A DNA stretch of 64,000 nucleotides from the NCBI RefSeq assembly GCF_900078385.1, contig NZ_FLQR01000001.1, positions 1 through 64,000 on the forward strand, in the 5' to 3' direction. The stretch's first letter is position 1. The number at the start of each line of letters is the position of its first letter. The notes under the pieces are model-generated. The model made no database searches. It worked only from the letters and a program-made list of their open reading frames with translations, and was not told the DNA's origin. A program made the position numbers and the translations under genes. Below, one piece after another: positions 1 to 8,299 of this stretch. This DNA is from an uncultured Microbacterium sp. (GTDB taxonomy: Bacteria > Actinomycetota > Actinomycetes > Actinomycetales > Microbacteriaceae).

Positions 1-236
1 GTCGCCGCGGGTGAACCGGGGTCGGTCTCTTGATCCGCGGCAAATAATGGGTCGACGGGCCCGGAACCCGCACTTCGCCACGGGTGAAGCCCTGCGGGCG
101 CCGACCGACCGGTCACCCGCGGATGAAGGCACCCAGGCTCCGCATCCTGAGCCCGGGCCCGGAACCTCCCGCGAAGCCTCCTCCACAGGCCGCCGCCAGC
201 GCGGCGGGGTCGGCGCCAGCGCCTAGGCTGGTCCGC
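1..236. other. Window edge: possible end of an upstream gene, then intergenic DNA
   Basis: Reading from base 1, one frame runs to a TGA at 31-33 and could be the last residues of the gene before holB. In actinobacteria that is often thymidylate kinase, but ten codons cannot be identified. Bases 34-236 hold no convincing gene. An open frame from 11 to 226 exists but its residue content (Arg, Pro and Gly rich) looks non-coding. The holB start and its promoter or ribosome site lie at the right end. Confidence 0.3.
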
Positions 237-1394
237 ATGGAGTCCGCCCCCCTCGTCCACGAGCTGCCGTGGACCGATGTGTGGGGCCAGGACGCCGCGG
301 TCGCCCAGCTCAAAGCCGCCGCAGAAGACCCGACGCAGCTCGCGCACGCGTGGCTCATCACGGGGCCTCCGGGCTCCGGACGCTCCACCCTCGCCTACGC
401 CTTCGCCGCCGCGCTCATCGCCGAACCCGGCGACGACAACGCCATGCGCCAGGTCTTGGCCGGTACGCATCCCGACCTCACCGCGCTGCGCACCGAGGGC
501 GTCATCATCTCCATCAAGGACGCCCGCGCCCTCGTCGAGCGCTCGTACTTCTCGCCCTCGCTGGGCCGCCACCGGGTCATCGTCATGGAGGATGCGGACC
601 GCATGGTCGAGCGCACCAGCAACGTCCTGCTGAAAGCCCTCGAGGAGCCGCCCGAGGGGACCGTCTGGGTCCTCTGCGCGCCGAGCGACGCCGACCTGCT
701 CCCCACGATCCGGTCCCGCGTCCGCACGCTGCGCCTCCGCGAGCCCGACGTCTCCGACGTCGCCCGGCTCATCGTCGCCCGGACGGGCGTCGACGAGGTC
801 ACGGCGGAGCAGTCCGCCCGCCTGGCGCAGCGTCACATCGGCATGGCGCAGCGCCTCGCGACCGACGCCGATGCCCGCGCCCGCCGCGACGAGACCCTCC
901 GTGCGGTCCTCCGCGTCCGGGGTGTCGGCGACGCCGTCGAGGTCGCCGCGCGCATCGTCGCGCTCGCGACCGACGACGCCAAGACCCTCACCGCCGAGCG
1001 CGACGAGGCCGAGCGCGAATCCCTCCTCCGCACCCTCGGCATCGCGCCGGGCGCCGCCGTGCCCCCCGCCGTCCGCGGTCAGCTGAACGCTCTCGAGGAC
1101 GACCAGAAGCGTCGCGCGACACGCAGTCTCCGGGACGGCATCGACCGCGTGCTCACCGACCTCGAGTCGATGTACCGCGACACGCTCATGCTGCAGCTGC
1201 GTCCCGACGCCGAGCTCATCAACCGAGAGATCGGCGCCGACCTCGCCGCTCTCGCGAAGGCCTGGACGGCGCAGCGCACGCTCACGGTGCTCGACCAGAT
1301 CTCCACCACCCGGACGAACCTCGAAGGCAACGCCGCGCCCGCGCTCGCACTCGAGAGCATGCTCGTGACCGTCGCGAGCGGAAGGACCCCGTGA
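237..1394 (+). CDS. holB: DNA polymerase III subunit delta'
   Basis: 385 residues. It is a clamp-loader ATPase-fold subunit that helps load the beta sliding clamp. The N-terminal half is the RecA-like domain, with a degenerate P-loop GPPGSGRS (Arg in place of the usual Lys, common in delta' subunits) near residue 42, a stretch LLKALEEPP near 132 and the SRVR sensor motif near 160. The C-terminal helical part is less conserved. I chose ATG 237 because the N-terminus MESAPLVHELPW matches the usual beginning of this family; upstream in-frame starts would add a low-complexity Pro/Arg tail. The stop overlaps the next start by four bases (GTGA), so the two are probably co-translated. Confidence 0.9.
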   Translation: MESAPLVHELPWTDVWGQDAAVAQLKAAAEDPTQLAHAWLITGPPGSGRSTLAYAFAAALIAEPGDDNAMRQVLAGTHPDLTALRTEGVIISIKDARALVERSYFSPSLGRHRVIVMEDADRMVERTSNVLLKALEEPPEGTVWVLCAPSDADLLPTIRSRVRTLRLREPDVSDVARLIVARTGVDEVTAEQSARLAQRHIGMAQRLATDADARARRDETLRAVLRVRGVGDAVEVAARIVALATDDAKTLTAERDEAERESLLRTLGIAPGAAVPPAVRGQLNALEDDQKRRATRSLRDGIDRVLTDLESMYRDTLMLQLRPDAELINREIGADLAALAKAWTAQRTLTVLDQISTTRTNLEGNAAPALALESMLVTVASGRTP

Positions 1395-2941
1395 ACCGCA
1401 GAGCCCGCGTGCTCGCCGCCCTGGCCACCCTGGCCGCTGCGTGCGTGACCCTGACCGCATGCGTCATCCCCGGCGCCACCGCCGACCGGCTCCCGGCTCC
1501 CGATCGCGCGCCGGTCATCGCCGGCATCGCCGCCGACCTCCTCCCGTACTACGGTCAGCAGCTCGACTGGACGGCCTGCGAGGGCGCGGACGAGGGCAGC
1601 TACTACTGCACGACAGTCACGGCTCCGCTGGACTGGTCGGCCCCGGATGCCGGTGAGCTCGAGCTGGCCGTCATCGTGCGGATCGGTGACAGCGGAGAGT
1701 CGACGGCATCCCTGCTCACCAACCCGGGCGGGCCCGGCGCGAGCGGCTACGACCTGGTCGCCGACTCGGCCGTCTTCGCCGTGGGGGAGAAGCTCGCCGA
1801 GGCCTACGACGTCGTCGGGTTCGACCCGCGCGGCGTCGGACGCTCGACGGCCGTCACGTGCCTGGACACCGACGGCATGGACGCCTACCTGTTCGACATC
1901 CCCGCCGATCCGCGGGGCAGCGACGGCTGGACGGACGAGCTCACACAGCGCAACGAGGAGTTCGCGGCGGCGTGCGAGGCGGGCAGCCACGGCATCCTGC
2001 CGTTCATCACCACCGTCAACGCGGCGCACGACATGGACCTGCTCCGCGCCGTGCTCGGCGACGACGAGCTGACGTACCTCGGCTACTCGTACGGGACGTT
2101 CCTCGGCGCCACGTACGCGCAGCTCTTCCCCGACCGCGTCGGGCGACTCGTGCTGGACGGCGCGATCGACCCCTCGGTGTCCGGGCTGGAGGTCGGCACC
2201 ACGCAGGCGATCGGCTTCGAGTCCGCGCTGCGCGCCTACATGGCCGACTGCCTCACCGATCGCGAGTGCCCCTTCCGCGGCACCGTCGACGACGCGATGG
2301 CCGACCTCGGCACGCTGCTCGCAAGCGTGGACAGGACACCGCTCCGAAACGACGACGGGCGGATGCTGGGCGCCGACTCGCTGATGACCGGCATCGTCGC
2401 GGCACTGTACTCGCAGGACAGCTGGACCTACCTCACGCAGGCCCTCGGCCAGGCGCTCAGCGGTGACCCCGAGTTCGCGTTCTTCCTCGCGGACTTCTAC
2501 TACAACCGCAGCGAATCCGGGTACGACGACAACTCCACCGAGGCGTTCCGCGCGTACAACTGCATGGACTACCCGGCTGAGACGGACGCCGCCGCCGAGG
2601 ACGCCGCCGACGCCCTCATCGCCGAGAAGGCACCGACGATCGCACCGTACTGGACCGGAGTCGACGCCTGCGAGGTGTGGCCCTACCCGCCCACGGGCAC
2701 CCGTGGCGAGATCGCCGCCGAAGGCGCTGCCCCGATCGTCGTCGTCGGCACGACGAACGACCCCGCGACACCCTACGAATGGTCGGTGTCTCTCGCGGAG
2801 CAGCTCGCTTCGGGGGTGCTCGTCACCCGCGAAGGGGAGGGGCACACCGGCTTCAACAAGGGCAGCGACTGCGTCGACGACGCGGTCGAGACCTATCTCC
2901 TCGAGGGCACCGTTCCGACGGACGGCCTCGTCTGCCGCTGA
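1391..2941 (+). CDS. Secreted alpha/beta hydrolase, tripeptidyl aminopeptidase family
   Basis: 516 residues from a GTG start that overlaps the holB stop. The N-terminus is a lipoprotein signal (hydrophobic stretch ending in LTAC, lipid Cys near residue 20), so the enzyme should sit on the outside of the membrane. The oxyanion-hole motif NPGGPGASG is near residue 115 and the nucleophile elbow GYSYG near 232 (Ser). The C-terminal region, with PATPYEWS and GEGHTGF (catalytic His), matches the TAP-type C-terminal domain found with Streptomyces tripeptidyl aminopeptidases. It probably removes N-terminal peptides outside the cell. The substrate is not readable from sequence. Confidence 0.85.
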   Translation: MNRRARVLAALATLAAACVTLTACVIPGATADRLPAPDRAPVIAGIAADLLPYYGQQLDWTACEGADEGSYYCTTVTAPLDWSAPDAGELELAVIVRIGDSGESTASLLTNPGGPGASGYDLVADSAVFAVGEKLAEAYDVVGFDPRGVGRSTAVTCLDTDGMDAYLFDIPADPRGSDGWTDELTQRNEEFAAACEAGSHGILPFITTVNAAHDMDLLRAVLGDDELTYLGYSYGTFLGATYAQLFPDRVGRLVLDGAIDPSVSGLEVGTTQAIGFESALRAYMADCLTDRECPFRGTVDDAMADLGTLLASVDRTPLRNDDGRMLGADSLMTGIVAALYSQDSWTYLTQALGQALSGDPEFAFFLADFYYNRSESGYDDNSTEAFRAYNCMDYPAETDAAAEDAADALIAEKAPTIAPYWTGVDACEVWPYPPTGTRGEIAAEGAAPIVVVGTTNDPATPYEWSVSLAEQLASGVLVTREGEGHTGFNKGSDCVDDAVETYLLEGTVPTDGLVCR

Positions 2942-2981
2942 CCGCAGCGGCGCGCGGGCATCCCGGCGACGAGGGGGCGCG

Positions 2982-3641
2982 CTACCGCCGCAGGACCCGC
3001 CGCGCGAGCGCGTTGCCGAAGAACTGCACGCCCTGCACGATGACGACGATGATCAGCACGGCCGCCCACGTCACCCACGGGTTGAACTGCTTGAACCCGT
3101 AGACGATCGCGAACTCGCCGAGGCCGCCGGCCGCGACGGCGCCGGCCATCGCCGTCATGTCCACGAGCGCCACGACCACGAACGTGTAGCCGAGGACGAG
3201 CGGGCCGAGGGCCTCGCGCGGGACGAGTCGGAACAGGATCCGTGACCGGCTCGCGCCCGCCGCGCGCGCCGCCTCGATGACGCCGGGACGCACGGTGAGG
3301 AGGTTCTGCTCCACGATTCGGCTGATCGCGAAGAGCGACGCGATCGTGATCGCGAAGATCCCGAACGTGACGCCGATGCCCGGGATCCCGACGCTGCGCG
3401 CGAGCGGCTGCACCGCCGCGAGCAGGATGATGAACGGGATCGGGCGGATCGTGTTGACGATGACGTTCAGGATGCCGAAGACCACCTTGTTCGGGAACAG
3501 GCTCCCGTCGCGCGTCGCGTAGAGCGCCATGCCGAGCACGAGCCCGCCGAGTCCGCCGAGGATGAGGGCGAGCGAGGCGACGTAGAGAGTCTCGGCGGTG
3601 GCCGCCCAGAGCTCGGGCAGCAGATCGATGAGCCTATCCAC
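2982..3641 (-). CDS. metI: Methionine ABC transporter permease MetI
   Basis: 219 residues, the usual size for MetI. Inner-membrane permease with about five hydrophobic segments and the cytoplasmic EAA loop near residues 135-155 (EAARAAGASRSRILFRLV), which docks onto the ATPase. I chose the GTG at 3641 (VDRLIDLLPELW) because longer starts add a charged tail not seen in the family and because it overlaps the metN stop by eight bases, as in other metNI operons. It is the last gene of metQ-metN-metI and converges on the hydrolase gene to its left. A short GC hairpin (2936-2951) lies in the gap. Confidence 0.92.
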   Translation of the reverse strand: MDRLIDLLPELWAATAETLYVASLALILGGLGGLVLGMALYATRDGSLFPNKVVFGILNVIVNTIRPIPFIILLAAVQPLARSVGIPGIGVTFGIFAITIASLFAISRIVEQNLLTVRPGVIEAARAAGASRSRILFRLVPREALGPLVLGYTFVVVALVDMTAMAGAVAAGGLGEFAIVYGFKQFNPWVTWAAVLIIVVIVQGVQFFGNALARRVLRR

Positions 3642-4674
3642 GGACGGCCTCCTCTTCGTGCAGGGGTGCGAACGCGGATGCCGCGTCGATGGCGCGCTGC
3701 ACGGCATCCGGCTCACCCGCGAGGGCGAGGGTCAGGTGCCCGAACACGCGCCCGCGGATGTCGTTGATGCCCCCGTGCACGACTTCGAAGCGCACGCCCT
3801 CGCCTGCGAGGGCGGCGAACACGTCGGCCTGTGCGCCTTCGCCGTCGCGCACCCGGAAGGTCACGATCCGGCCGGGATGGCGCTCGCGCAGCGTCTGCAG
3901 CTGCGCGCCGACGGGCACCTCCTCGATGATGCTCGCGACGAAGCGGCGGGTCGCGGGATGCTGCGGGGCGGCGAGGATGTCGAAGACGGCGCCCGATTCG
4001 ATGACCCGCCCGCGCTCCATCACGACGACGCGGTCGGCGATGCTGCGGATCACCTCCATCTCGTGCGTGATGACGAGGATCGTGATGCCGAACTCGACGT
4101 TGACGCGCTTCAGCAGCGCGAGCACCTCCTGCGTCGTATCCGGATCGAGGGCGCTCGTGGCCTCGTCGGCGAGGAGGATGCGCGGACTCGTCGCGAGGGC
4201 GCGGGCGATGCCGACGCGCTGCTTCTGTCCGCCGGACAGCTGCTCCGGGTAGCTGCGGGCCTTGTCGGCGAGGCCGACGAAGCGCAGCAGCTCCTCGACG
4301 CGCGCCCGGATCTCGGCCCGTGGCCGGCCGGCGATCTCGAGCGGGTACGCCACGTTGCCGGCGACGGTCCGTGAGTCGAAGAGGTTGAACTGCTGGAAGA
4401 TCATGCCGATGTCGCCGCGGAGCCGTCGCAGCTCGCGCTCACGCATCCGGGTGATGTCGGTCCCGTCGATCTCCACGGCGCCGGACGTGGGTGCCTCGAG
4501 AGCGTTGACGAGCCGGAGCACGGTGCTCTTCCCAGCGCCGGAGTAGCCGATGATGCCGCAGATCTCGCCCGCTTCGATCGACAGCGACACGTCGTCGACG
4601 GCGGTGACGGGCGCGGCGTCCTTGCCGGCGGGCGGGAAGGACTTGGTCACGCCGGTCAGGCGGATGAGCGTCAT
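3634..4674 (-). CDS. metN: Methionine ABC transporter ATP-binding protein MetN
   Basis: 346 residues. Walker A GYSGAGKST near residue 39, signature LSGGQKQR near 144 and Walker B LLADEATSALDP near 164 are all intact. The C-terminal 100 residues form the NIL domain that binds methionine and inhibits transport in trans (known for E. coli MetN). The ATG at 4674 gives the family N-terminus MTLIRLTGVTKSF. A longer in-frame start would run into the intercistronic hairpin at 4718-4751 and was rejected. Couples to MetI and MetQ to import methionine. Confidence 0.95.
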   Translation of the reverse strand: MTLIRLTGVTKSFPPAGKDAAPVTAVDDVSLSIEAGEICGIIGYSGAGKSTVLRLVNALEAPTSGAVEIDGTDITRMRERELRRLRGDIGMIFQQFNLFDSRTVAGNVAYPLEIAGRPRAEIRARVEELLRFVGLADKARSYPEQLSGGQKQRVGIARALATSPRILLADEATSALDPDTTQEVLALLKRVNVEFGITILVITHEMEVIRSIADRVVVMERGRVIESGAVFDILAAPQHPATRRFVASIIEEVPVGAQLQTLRERHPGRIVTFRVRDGEGAQADVFAALAGEGVRFEVVHGGINDIRGRVFGHLTLALAGEPDAVQRAIDAASAFAPLHEEEAVRG

Positions 4675-4717
4675 GGGTGCTCCTCGACGATGGTGCGAGA
4701 GGGTAGGGCGGGAATGC

Positions 4718-4751
4718 GTATGCGGCCCGGTCGCAGGACCGGGCCGCATAC
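4718..4751 (-). terminator. Intercistronic hairpin between metQ and metN
   Basis: Perfect 15-bp inverted repeat (4718-4732 with 4737-4751) around a 4-base loop, with no T-run. It starts 7 bases after the metQ stop and ends before metN. On the minus-strand transcript it could partly terminate or protect the metQ part of the message, giving more binding protein than permease. That function is inferred; the symmetry is seen directly. Confidence 0.6.
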
Positions 4752-4758
4752 AGGGGCC

Positions 4759-5658
4759 TTACTGGTTGGCGCGGATGTCGTCCTCGACGTCGTTCAGTGA
4801 CGTGACGAGGTCGGCGACCGGCGTCTTGACGAGCACGGCGGTGCCGCCGGAGGTCTCGAGCACGCCGTCCTGGACCGACTGGGTCTCCTGGAAGATCTCG
4901 ACGAGCTTGAGGTACGTCGGGTTGTCGGCGTCCTCGGCCTTGGCCGCGAAGATGTTGATGTACGGGAAGGCGGCCGGGTCGGCGGGGTCGTCCTGCGCGA
5001 GCAGCTCGTCCTCGGTGAGGCCCGACTTCGTCACGAAGTCGTTGTTGACGATGGCGCCGGCGAAGTCCGGCAGCGACGAGGCTGTGAAGTCGGCGTCGAC
5101 GGCCTCGACCGTGACGGTGGACGCGGCGGCGTCGATGTCGGCGACGGTCGAGAAGATCGAGCCGCCGTCCTCGAGTTCGATGAGGCCGGCCGACTGCAGC
5201 ACGAGGAGGGCGCGCGCCTGGTTCGACTCGTCGTTGGGGACCGCGATGGTCTCGCCCTCCGGGATGTCGGCGACGTCGTCGTACTTCGTCGAGTACAGGC
5301 CCAGCGGGTAGATGGCGGTGGCGCCGATCGGCTGCAGATCGTCGTCCGCGGCGACGTTGTAGGTGGCCAGGTAGATGATGTGCTGGAACTGGTTGAGGTC
5401 CAGCTCGCCCGCGGAGACGGCGGGGTTGGGCTGGTCGTAGGCGGTGAAGTCGACGATCTCGACCTCGATGCCCTCTTCGGCGGCGGCCTCGGTGTAGAGC
5501 TCCCAGTAGGGGTCGCCCGCGCCGACGACGCCGATGCGGACCGGCCCGGTGGTGGCCTCATCCGTGCTGCCGGCGTCGCTTGCCGTACCGGCGCATGCGC
5601 CCAGAGCCAGGGCCAGAGGGAGGAGGAGGGCTGCTGCGGACAGCGACTTCTTGGACAT
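4759..5658 (-). CDS. metQ: Methionine-binding lipoprotein MetQ
   Basis: 299 residues of the NlpA family. The signal peptide ends in the lipobox LGAC (Cys near 21), so the protein is tethered outside the membrane and delivers methionine to MetNI. A Glu/Asp-rich linker follows, and then the two-lobe fold with IGVVGAGDPYWEL near 42 and typical NlpA stretches IAVPNDESNQARAL and FPYINIFAAK. First gene of metQ-metN-metI. A clear ribosome site (AAGGAG) lies just upstream, and an unusual nested hairpin lies in the leader (5681-5746). Confidence 0.92.
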   Translation of the reverse strand: MSKKSLSAAALLLPLALALGACAGTASDAGSTDEATTGPVRIGVVGAGDPYWELYTEAAAEEGIEVEIVDFTAYDQPNPAVSAGELDLNQFQHIIYLATYNVAADDDLQPIGATAIYPLGLYSTKYDDVADIPEGETIAVPNDESNQARALLVLQSAGLIELEDGGSIFSTVADIDAAASTVTVEAVDADFTASSLPDFAGAIVNNDFVTKSGLTEDELLAQDDPADPAAFPYINIFAAKAEDADNPTYLKLVEIFQETQSVQDGVLETSGGTAVLVKTPVADLVTSLNDVEDDIRANQ

Positions 5659-5680
5659 GTGGTGCTCCTTGGGGGGTCAG

Positions 5681-5746
5681 GGCACCTCGTCGGGCGCGGA
5701 ACGCCACGAGAGTCGGCGGGTACCGCGCTCGCCTCGTCGCGGTGCC
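5681..5746 (-). promoter_or_regulatory. Nested-hairpin leader of the metQNI operon
   Basis: On the minus-strand transcript three perfect nested stems are visible: 5741-5746 with 5681-5686 (GGCACC/GGTGCC), 5723-5728 with 5694-5699 (GCGCGG/CCGCGC) and 5715-5718 with 5702-5705. Internal loops hold two near copies of CGACGAGG. The structure ends about 22 bases before the metQ start, next to the ribosome site. Methionine transport operons are often riboswitch-controlled, but I cannot match this to the SAM-I, SAM-II, SAM-IV or SAH consensus, so its role is inferred from position and symmetry. Confidence 0.4.
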
Positions 5747-5882
5747 TCATCGACCGTACGTCGCACGGCGCGCGGTCTCGACTCGCGCGTAACAGTCCGA
5801 CACCGGCGGCGCACCCGCGTGGTTCGCGACGCCCCGATGAACCCTGTAAGATCGTTGATCGTGCAACGCGCAAGCGAAGCGC

Positions 5883-5958
5883 GCCACCTTAGCTCAGACG
5901 GCAGAGCGATTCACTCGTAATGAATAGGTCAAGGGTTCGATTCCCTTAGGTGGCTCCA
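5883..5958 (+). tRNA. tRNA-Thr (anticodon CGT)
   Basis: A full cloverleaf is readable: acceptor GCCACCT pairs with AGGTGGC, the D-arm contains TAGCTCAGACGGCAGAGC, the anticodon arm ATTCA-CTCGTAA-TGAAT gives anticodon CGT (reads ACG, Thr), and the T-arm has GGTTCGATTCC. Discriminator T at 5955 is followed by an encoded CCA. It stands alone between the metQ leader and a lipoprotein gene. Confidence 0.95.
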
Positions 5959-5970
5959 CACATCCTCGCA

Positions 5971-6786
5971 TCAGTCGCGTTCGCCCAGCGGCTGGGTGCC
6001 GGTGCCGCTCGGCACGGTGTCGACGGCGACGAGTTCCTCCCGTGATCCGGGGTCGCCCGCGACGCCGATGGCGAGGACGGGACCGAGGCCCGGTGCGTAG
6101 AACTTCAGCTCCGCGACGTCGGGTTCCAGGGTGATCGTGTCCCACGTGAGCAGGACGTCGGTGTAGTGGCCGAGAGGGGTGTCCGCCATCGCGTCGATGC
6201 TGAGCACGGCGCCGTTGTCCTCCGCCTCGCCCTCGAAGTACTCCTGGCGGTAGGCCATCCCCGGCTCCGGGTCGGCGGGTATCGCGATGCCGGGCAGCGC
6301 CCCGTCGACACCGGCTTCGAAGGACCCTTCGCGCGAGGTGATCCGGCCGTTCTCGAACTCGGCGGTGTCCTCGCCGAGATACCAGATGGCGCCGTCGGCA
6401 TCCTGCGCGTACCAATCGAAGGTGTCCTCGACGATCTCGTCTCCGCGCAGGACGGTGTCGCGCACCACGCGGGCGGTGATGCCGTTCGCGATCTCCCGGG
6501 TGGCCGATGTGACCGTGACCGTCACCGTCAACTCGGCGCCGTCGGCCTCCACTTCGCGGTAGGTCCACCGCGTGCCGGGCTTCATCGGCCAGTAGGGGTT
6601 GTCGATCTCCGTCGTGAACTCCCCGGGCACGAGCTCGACGGGCTCGTCCCCGACGGGCAGGTCGGCCGGGTCGTGGATGCTGCCCGAGGGCACTGGCGGC
6701 CCCGTCTGCGCCCCGCATCCCACCATCATCAGACCGCTCGCCGCGATCGCAACCGCAGCGCCCATCGTGCGCCCCGCTTTCCCCAT
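5971..6786 (-). CDS. Conserved lipoprotein of unknown function
   Basis: 271 residues. Signal peptide with lipobox MVGC (Cys near 21). The mature part is rich in beta-prone and acidic stretches (PYWPMKPGTRWTYREVEADG, DWYAQDADGAIWYLGED), a pattern seen in secreted actinobacterial proteins without a known role. No catalytic motif is recognised. I chose ATG 6786 because it has a strong GAGGAG site 6 bases upstream and begins the signal peptide; longer starts do not. Convergent with tRNA-Thr and divergent from the next gene. Confidence 0.8.
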   Translation of the reverse strand: MGKAGRTMGAAVAIAASGLMMVGCGAQTGPPVPSGSIHDPADLPVGDEPVELVPGEFTTEIDNPYWPMKPGTRWTYREVEADGAELTVTVTVTSATREIANGITARVVRDTVLRGDEIVEDTFDWYAQDADGAIWYLGEDTAEFENGRITSREGSFEAGVDGALPGIAIPADPEPGMAYRQEYFEGEAEDNGAVLSIDAMADTPLGHYTDVLLTWDTITLEPDVAELKFYAPGLGPVLAIGVAGDPGSREELVAVDTVPSGTGTQPLGERD

Positions 6787-6921
6787 GATCTGCTCCTCGC
6801 CTCGTGACGCCTCGCGTCGATGGCTCCCATGGTGCGCCTCCGGTGCTGACGCGCACCTGAACGCGCGCGCACGCCCGGTGCGATCGTGGTGAACCCCCCT
6901 GTTCGAGTACGATCGGAGCCG

Positions 6922-7317
6922 ATGGACACAGCCCTCGACATCCTGCTCGAGGTCTTCTCGTGGCTCGGCCTCGGCGCGGGAGTTCTCCTGGCCGCCGTCG
7001 CCGTCATCCTGTGGGCCGTCGACGGCACCTGGCTTCCCGCCGATGCGATCGTCGATCACGAAGACGACGGCACAGTCGTCCGCTGGTTCGACGCCGACGG
7101 AGACGCCAACTCCGCCCACGCGTCACCGGCGGAAGCGCAGCACCTCGCCGGCGCCGACCGCACCCCGATCTGGTATCGGCACGGCTGGCGCGGACGGATG
7201 CGGCTCACGCGCCGCGCCGCCGGGTTCCGCGCCGTCGTCTGGGCAGCGGCGAGCATGCTGGCCCTGGGCGTCCTGGCGCTCACGGCCTCCTGGATCCTGC
7301 TCTTCGCGCGCGGCTGA
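6922..7317 (+). CDS. Two-helix membrane protein of unknown function
   Basis: 131 residues. One membrane helix at about residues 10-32 and a second at about 107-128 flank a soluble, acidic middle (DGTWLPADAIVDHEDDGTVVRWFD). I recognise no domain. ATG 6922 is preferred over a start at 6886 because it begins right before the first helix. It converges on the DMT permease gene, leaving only 17 bases between stops. Confidence 0.75.
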   Translation: MDTALDILLEVFSWLGLGAGVLLAAVAVILWAVDGTWLPADAIVDHEDDGTVVRWFDADGDANSAHASPAEAQHLAGADRTPIWYRHGWRGRMRLTRRAAGFRAVVWAAASMLALGVLALTASWILLFARG

Positions 7318-7334
7318 AGACCGGACGCAGCGGG

Positions 7335-8240
7335 TCAGCCGATCGCGAGCAGCGCGCCGGCCGCGAGGGCCAGGGTGAGCCCGATCCACTGGACGCGCGC
7401 GATGCGCTCCCGGAGCACGACCGCGGCGAGCAGGACGGTGCCGGCCGGATACAGCGCCGTGAGGGCCGAGACGACGGCGAGGTCTCCGCCGGACCGGAGC
7501 GCGAGGAGCAGCAGCACGTTGGCGGAGGCGTCGACGAGTCCGCAGACCAGCGCGATCGTCCACGCGCGGCCGGCCATCATCCCTCGACCGGCGCCCCCGT
7601 GCGCCGTTCCGAGCGCCGCCGCTGCCCGCACGCCGCGTCGCCGTGCCGCGATCACCACGACGAGGACCACGGCGCCGGTGATGAGCACATTGACGCCGCG
7701 GTTCAACAGCAGCGGCAGGACGCCGCTCGCCTCGCTCGTCTGGTCGATGAGGATGAGGAACGCGCCGATCGAGAGCCCCGACCCGACCGCCATGAGAAGC
7801 CCCCGCGCGCTCGGGCGGGCGACCGACTCGCCGGGGAGGAACGCCACGAGCACGATCGCGACGAGGGCCAGCGCGAGCCCGGCGTAGCCCGCACCGCTGA
7901 GACGCTCGCCGCCGATGAGAATTCCCCACAGCATGGGGGCGATCGCGGACACCACCGCCGTGACGGGGGAGAGGATGCTCATCGGGCCGATGGCGAGACA
8001 CGCATACAGCAGGCCGATCGCGAGGGCGCCGGTCACGCCCGAGAGCGCGCCCCACAGCGCGTCCGAGGCCGACCACGCACCACCGAGCACGGGAAGCAGG
8101 AGCGCGAGCACCGCGAGCCCGGAGAGCGCGGACGTCGCCGTCACCGCGACCGGCCGGATACGGCGCGCGGCCAGGCCGCCGAGGAAGTCCGCCGCCCCGT
8201 AGACGAGGGCGCCCAGCAGGGCGAGGGCGGCGGCGATCAT
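7335..8240 (-). CDS. DMT (EamA-type) permease
   Basis: 301 residues forming about ten hydrophobic segments arranged as two repeated five-helix EamA halves, with GAADFLGGLAARR near residue 15 in the first half and VCGLVDASANVLLLLALR in the second. Such carriers export or import small metabolites; the substrate cannot be told. It is transcribed divergently from the MMPL exporter, with only 59 bases between the starts, and that gap holds the palindrome at 8279-8299. Confidence 0.82.
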   Translation of the reverse strand: MIAAALALLGALVYGAADFLGGLAARRIRPVAVTATSALSGLAVLALLLPVLGGAWSASDALWGALSGVTGALAIGLLYACLAIGPMSILSPVTAVVSAIAPMLWGILIGGERLSGAGYAGLALALVAIVLVAFLPGESVARPSARGLLMAVGSGLSIGAFLILIDQTSEASGVLPLLLNRGVNVLITGAVVLVVVIAARRRGVRAAAALGTAHGGAGRGMMAGRAWTIALVCGLVDASANVLLLLALRSGGDLAVVSALTALYPAGTVLLAAVVLRERIARVQWIGLTLALAAGALLAIG

Positions 8241-8263
8241 GGTGGCGCCAGCCTAAAGCGAAA

Positions 8264-8299
8264 TTGGCAGGAACCGAGATTGCTAGATAAGCTAGCAAT
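8264..8299 (+). promoter_or_regulatory. Promoter and operator-like palindrome abutting the MMPL start codon
   Basis: A perfect inverted repeat of 8-bp arms (8279-8286 with 8292-8299, ATTGCTAG/CTAGCAAT, 5-base spacer) ends one base before the ATG at 8300. TTGGCA (8264-8269) and TAAGCT (8288-8293), 18 bases apart, form a possible promoter that would start the transcript at the ATG itself. There is no Shine-Dalgarno sequence, which fits a leaderless message. A repressor on the palindrome would block this promoter. Confidence 0.55.

Noticed and set aside
11..226. 71-residue reading frame at the left edge
   Set aside because: Composition is Arg/Pro/Gly rich without domain or ribosome site, and it runs across the holB leader.
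269..1390. Long extension of the hydrolase reading frame antiparallel to nothing but overlapping holB
   Set aside because: It is the +1 frame of holB, Arg-rich, and the true hydrolase starts with a signal peptide at 1391.
1079..2845. 588-residue reading frame on the minus strand over the hydrolase gene
   Set aside because: Shadow of the hydrolase gene in high-GC DNA; no domain, Arg/Gly/Val-rich composition. The same applies to other long antisense frames, such as those over the MMPL, ppk1 and pst genes.
5681..5746. SAM riboswitch upstream of metQ
   Set aside because: The conserved cores of SAM-I, SAM-II, SAM-IV and SAH classes are not visible; kept only as an unclassified structured leader.
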